Position numbers and translations under genes: made by a program
Notes under the pieces: model-generated
The model's database searches: none
Seen by the model: the letters and a program-made list of their open reading frames with translations, nothing else
Told to the model about the DNA's origin: nothing
Part shown: positions 5,633-7,452 of the stretch, piece after piece
How the letters are laid out: every line of letters starts with the position of its first letter
How positions within the stretch are numbered: position 1 is the stretch's first letter
Source of the DNA: Lachnoclostridium sp. UBA3320
GTDB lineage: Bacteria; Bacillota; Clostridia; Lachnospirales; Lachnospiraceae
Direction: 5' to 3'
NCBI GenBank assembly: GCA_002361175.1
Contig: DESG01000021.1
Location: 1 to 7,452 of the forward strand
Length of the DNA stretch: 7,452 nt

Positions 5633-6475
5633 TTATTTGCATACAATGGCTTCGTTCCTGTTAATTCTTTTATACTCAAGTCCTAATCTATTGCAAATAT
5701 GATATAATTTCATCTGAAAACTCTGCGGAGTGAGTTTTTCCAACCTTCTTTCATTAACTGCCATAAACACATAATCCTTATTTTCTGGATGCAATTTCAA
5801 TGCACTTGTGATAAATCTGGCTCTTTCCCACTTCCTAAAAATATCGTTATGACCATCTTCCAGTTTCATGTTTGCAATTTCTGCAAACGAAACATCACCA
5901 ACAAACCATAAACCTAAAGCCAATCCTCTGATATCATTTGGATGCAGATCTATCCATTCTTTGATTTTTTCTGTTTCCTCGGTATTATATGGATTATCAA
6001 TATAATGTATTTCCCTGTCAGGATACATCAAATAATTTCTGTATATATGCCTGTCAGGTACAAATCCCAGCATATCCTCCTCTGCCATTTTATTCAATCC
6101 TGTTTGCAGCATGCCAGTAAAACATTTTATCCTAGTTCTGTTCATTTCATATGTTTTGCCAACCTGCAATACAAATTTCTTTATTAGCATATCGGAAAGC
6201 TCTGCTGCAGGTATTTTACCAATTTCATTTTTTTCAAAACACTCTTCAAAAACAGACCAGTACATTCCTGCATTTTCTTCGCAGATTTGCCCTGATTTTA
6301 TTGCTTTTTCCAGCTCTTTCTCTATGACTGATGCTAAACAAACTCCTATTTCCTCCTTCATTTTTACTTTTTCCTCCAGAATTTTTCTTATCGCATCCTC
6401 ATCTGGCAACTGGTCTTCATCAATAATTTGATTTACAATTTGACACAATACAGTGATTTTATCTTCTTTTTTCAT
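5633..6475 (-). CDS. Tyrosine-recombinase-like protein, apparently lacking catalytic residues
   Basis: Protein of 280 residues. The N-terminal half is acidic and helical (1-110). A core-binding-like segment around 112-165 is followed by EETEKIKEWIDLHPND (166-181), then DIRGLALGLWFVGDVSFAEIANMKLED (181-207), which follows the box I pattern of tyrosine integrases (LALxLxTGLRxSEIxxLxxxD). Next come ALKLHPENKDYVF (225-237) and LTPQSFQMKLYHICNRLGLEYKR (248-270), as in integrase C-terminal domains. The catalytic Arg of box I (TGLR) appears replaced at GDV (193-195), no HxxR motif is visible, and the protein stops at NEAIVCK without a nucleophilic Tyr context. It may be a decayed integrase or one reused as a DNA-binding regulator. 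GGGG lies 7 bases before ATG 6475. Family assignment is moderate; absence of activity is inferred. Confidence 0.6.
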   Translation of the reverse strand: MKKEDKITVLCQIVNQIIDEDQLPDEDAIRKILEEKVKMKEEIGVCLASVIEKELEKAIKSGQICEENAGMYWSVFEECFEKNEIGKIPAAELSDMLIKKFVLQVGKTYEMNRTRIKCFTGMLQTGLNKMAEEDMLGFVPDRHIYRNYLMYPDREIHYIDNPYNTEETEKIKEWIDLHPNDIRGLALGLWFVGDVSFAEIANMKLEDGHNDIFRKWERARFITSALKLHPENKDYVFMAVNERRLEKLTPQSFQMKLYHICNRLGLEYKRINRNEAIVCK

Positions 6476-6504
6476 ATCAAATCCCCTCTTTCTATTTTTT
6501 CTAT

Positions 6505-6522
6505 TATAAATATGATATTTTT
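6505..6522. repeat. 18-base inverted repeat, right copy, in promoter region
   Basis: Minus-strand copy of AAAAATATCATATTTATA (partner at 5511-5528). On this strand its end overlaps a TATAAT-like -10, about 30 bases upstream of the tyrosine-recombinase-like gene, so it lies where a promoter or operator would be. The -35 region is weak. Confidence 0.5.
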
Positions 6523-6537
6523 GACTGGACGAAGAAA

Positions 6538-6562
6538 AGAGCCATTCTTACTGAATGACTCT
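6538..6562 (-). terminator. Terminator of the DUF3846 operon
   Basis: On the minus strand AGAGTCATTC and GAATGGCTCT pair over ten bases (one G-U) around a 5-base loop, followed by TTTTC. It lies about 20 bases after the stop of the DUF3846-like frame, so the operon from the right edge ends here and the tyrosine-recombinase-like gene has its own promoter. Confidence 0.85.
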
Positions 6563-6582
6563 CTCTAATAAATACCATTAAA

Positions 6583-6996
6583 CTATTTTTCAATTATCAT
6601 CACACCAGCATAGACTGATATAATAGCTTTAATAAAATGTTTTATAGTCTTAACATCACCATCCTCAATTGATAAAAAATTGCCTTCATCATCGTGCCTA
6701 CACACAAAGCAGTCCCCATGGATAATTTCCTTGATTTTCCTCTGTTTTTTCGCTTCATCTGTACCTTCTCCAAGGACTACTGCCTTTGGTTCTAATCCAT
6801 TGATTAATCCTTCATCATTTAATACAATATCTAAATTGTCAGTAAGTGCATATACATCAATTAATCCTCCAACAAAGGCTTGTTCTGCTTCCAGATTGTT
6901 CTCAATTTCTTCAATCCTCTGTTGGGTATTTTTAAAAGCATATACTTTAACTTTTATCCCCTTCTTTCTTGTTTTATATGGAAATGGTATACCTGT
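6583..6996 (-). pseudogene. DUF3846-like protein without a usable start codon
   Basis: A 137-codon open frame on the minus strand that begins after a TGA (6997-6999) and has no ATG, GTG or TTG before its last third. The protein matches the DUF3846 pattern known from clostridial mobile elements: KVKVYAF first strand, RIEEIENNLEAEQAFVGGLI (family: EIxNxLExxQxxVGGYI), DIVLNDEGLINGLEP (family: IVxNxEGxxNGLP), and EIIHGDCFVCRHDDEGNF (family: DIIAGxFFV). Function of the family is unknown. A possible start at ATG 7000 (AGGA 8 bases upstream) is one base out of frame. A better one, ATG 7050 with GAGGTGAT 9 bases before it, is in frame but separated by two stops, TAG 7018-7020 and TGA 6997-6999. The body shows no other damage. 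It is either N-terminally broken, expressed by an unusual route, or affected by a sequence error. Confidence 0.75.
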
Positions 6997-7017
6997 TCAT
7001 GTTAGGTTTCCTGTTCT

Positions 7018-7050
7018 CTAATACCTGAATTCATCATACAAATATGCCAT
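7018..7050 (-). other. Ten-codon reading frame with good ribosome binding site
   Basis: ATG 7050 follows GAGGTGAT at 9 bases and encodes MAYLYDEFRY before TAG. It is in the same frame as the DUF3846-like sequence downstream. It could be the original N-terminus of that gene cut off by nonsense changes, a separate micro-peptide, or a leader. No homology is recognised. Confidence 0.35.
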
Positions 7051-7081
7051 CACCTTTTTATCACCTCACATTCAAAATTTC

Positions 7082-7285
7082 CTATTCATATGCCATCCAG
7101 CCATACCTCCAATCCAGAAGTGCCTTTTCAAAACCCTGCTGATCCATTCCTGCCATATACTCCGCTACATCCATTGAAATGAACCCATAATCAGCCAAAG
7201 AGCACAGAATATCCAGCCTCCCTTTTTGGTATGCTTTCCTTACTTCATCTGTTTCAGTATCGTTGTTCTCAGTATATGATTCCAA
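7082..7285 (-). CDS. Small hypothetical protein (67 aa)
   Basis: Unrecognised protein. From TTG 7285 it has an acidic, disordered-looking start (ESYTENNDTETDEV, 2-15), then AYQKGRLDILCSLADYGFISMDVAEYMAGMD (18-48), a helical hairpin that resembles the small C-terminal domains in which a residue-poor helix is followed by a FIS-type turn, and ends LLDWRYGWMAYE. The frame is open further, to GTG 7351, but those codons overlap the Cys-rich gene and look like its shadow. TTG 7285 begins one base after that gene's stop (7287), which would suit translational coupling; AGGAGG is 18 bases away, too far to be a normal site. The start is therefore uncertain. It belongs to the minus-strand operon ending at 6538. 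Confidence 0.6.
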   Translation of the reverse strand: MESYTENNDTETDEVRKAYQKGRLDILCSLADYGFISMDVAEYMAGMDQQGFEKALLDWRYGWMAYE

Positions 7286-7286
7286 A

Positions 7287-7445
7287 TTATGGAAAGGGCA
7301 GCTCCTCCTGGCAATACTCTGGACACAAATCGTGTCCCTTGCAAAAAGCACAAATATTTGTAAAAATCCTCTTTACTTCCTCCTCAAACCTCTCCTTCTC
7401 CTCTTCTTTCTGCATCATTTGCCTGCATTTGCATTGGCATGCCAT
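7287..7445 (-). CDS. Small Cys-rich protein with LPF ending, copy C
   Basis: A 52-residue frame: MACQCKC (C3, C5, C7), a charged helical linker (8-28, rich in Glu/Lys), then NICAFCKGHDLCPEYCQEEL with C32, C35, C41 and C45, and finally LPFP. The CxxC-x5-C-x3-C arrangement looks like a zinc-binding knuckle. The acidic-LPF ending recalls copies A and B, though the order of parts differs and overall similarity is low. Only 7 bases of upstream sequence are in the window, so the start at ATG 7445 is a guess and the gene may begin outside. A competing frame that enters from the edge and stops at 7384 could be the tail of another gene. No function is recognised. Confidence 0.5.
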   Translation of the reverse strand: MACQCKCRQMMQKEEEKERFEEEVKRIFTNICAFCKGHDLCPEYCQEELPFP

Positions 7446-7452
7446 CAAAAGA

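Noticed and set aside
6680..7021. Plus-strand frame of 113 codons
   Set aside because: It is the antisense shadow of the DUF3846-like frame: Ser/Pro/Phe-rich, no family match and no ribosome binding site.
7384..7452. Alternative minus-strand frame entering from the right edge (ends GEGEV)
   Set aside because: Could be the tail of another gene, but its 22 codons show nothing recognisable, whereas the overlapping frame has a clear Cys cluster. Not decidable without more sequence.

Overview
This AT-rich window with strong GGAGG-type ribosome binding sites looks like an accessory or mobile-element region of a low-GC Firmicute. The protein families point to an anaerobic gut clostridium, probably Lachnospiraceae; that assignment is inference from protein style, not from any marker gene.

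Layout. (1) 18-1340 (+): a divergent, apparently complete ClpX-type unfoldase, open to the left edge and with no clpP, tig or lon beside it. (2) 2080-1471 (-): a small Cys-rich protein (copy A) followed by a solitary MazF/PemK-fold protein with no recognisable antitoxin. (3) 2342-2548 (+): a small basic hypothetical protein ending in a strong hairpin terminator. (4) 2940-2686 (-): a second Cys-rich protein (copy B), paralogous to copy A, with a related upstream block. (5) 3311-4253 (+): a two-gene operon of an HD-domain phosphohydrolase and a TIGR04076-type protein. (6) 4735-5445 (+): a serine recombinase preceded by a candidate resolution site. (7) 6475-5633 (-): a tyrosine-recombinase-like protein that seems to lack catalytic residues; it converges with the serine recombinase on one bidirectional terminator. 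(8) 7445-6583 (-): an operon running in from the right edge, with a third small Cys-rich protein ending in LPF (copy C), a 67-residue hypothetical protein, and a DUF3846-like frame that has no usable start codon.

The main observation is the set of short Cys-cluster proteins ending in a charged run plus Leu-Pro-Phe. A and B are clear paralogs; C shares only the architecture. Aligning A with B also shows that A has lost one base just after its natural start, so the best-placed ATG is out of frame. Two genes (A and the DUF3846 frame) therefore have damaged 5' ends, suggesting decay, recoding or sequence error. The recombinases, orphan toxin-like protein, small Cys-rich proteins and DUF3846 frame fit an integrated mobile element; the HD/TIGR04076 pair and the extra ClpX look like cargo. 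No CRISPR array, tRNA, rRNA or complete insertion sequence was seen.
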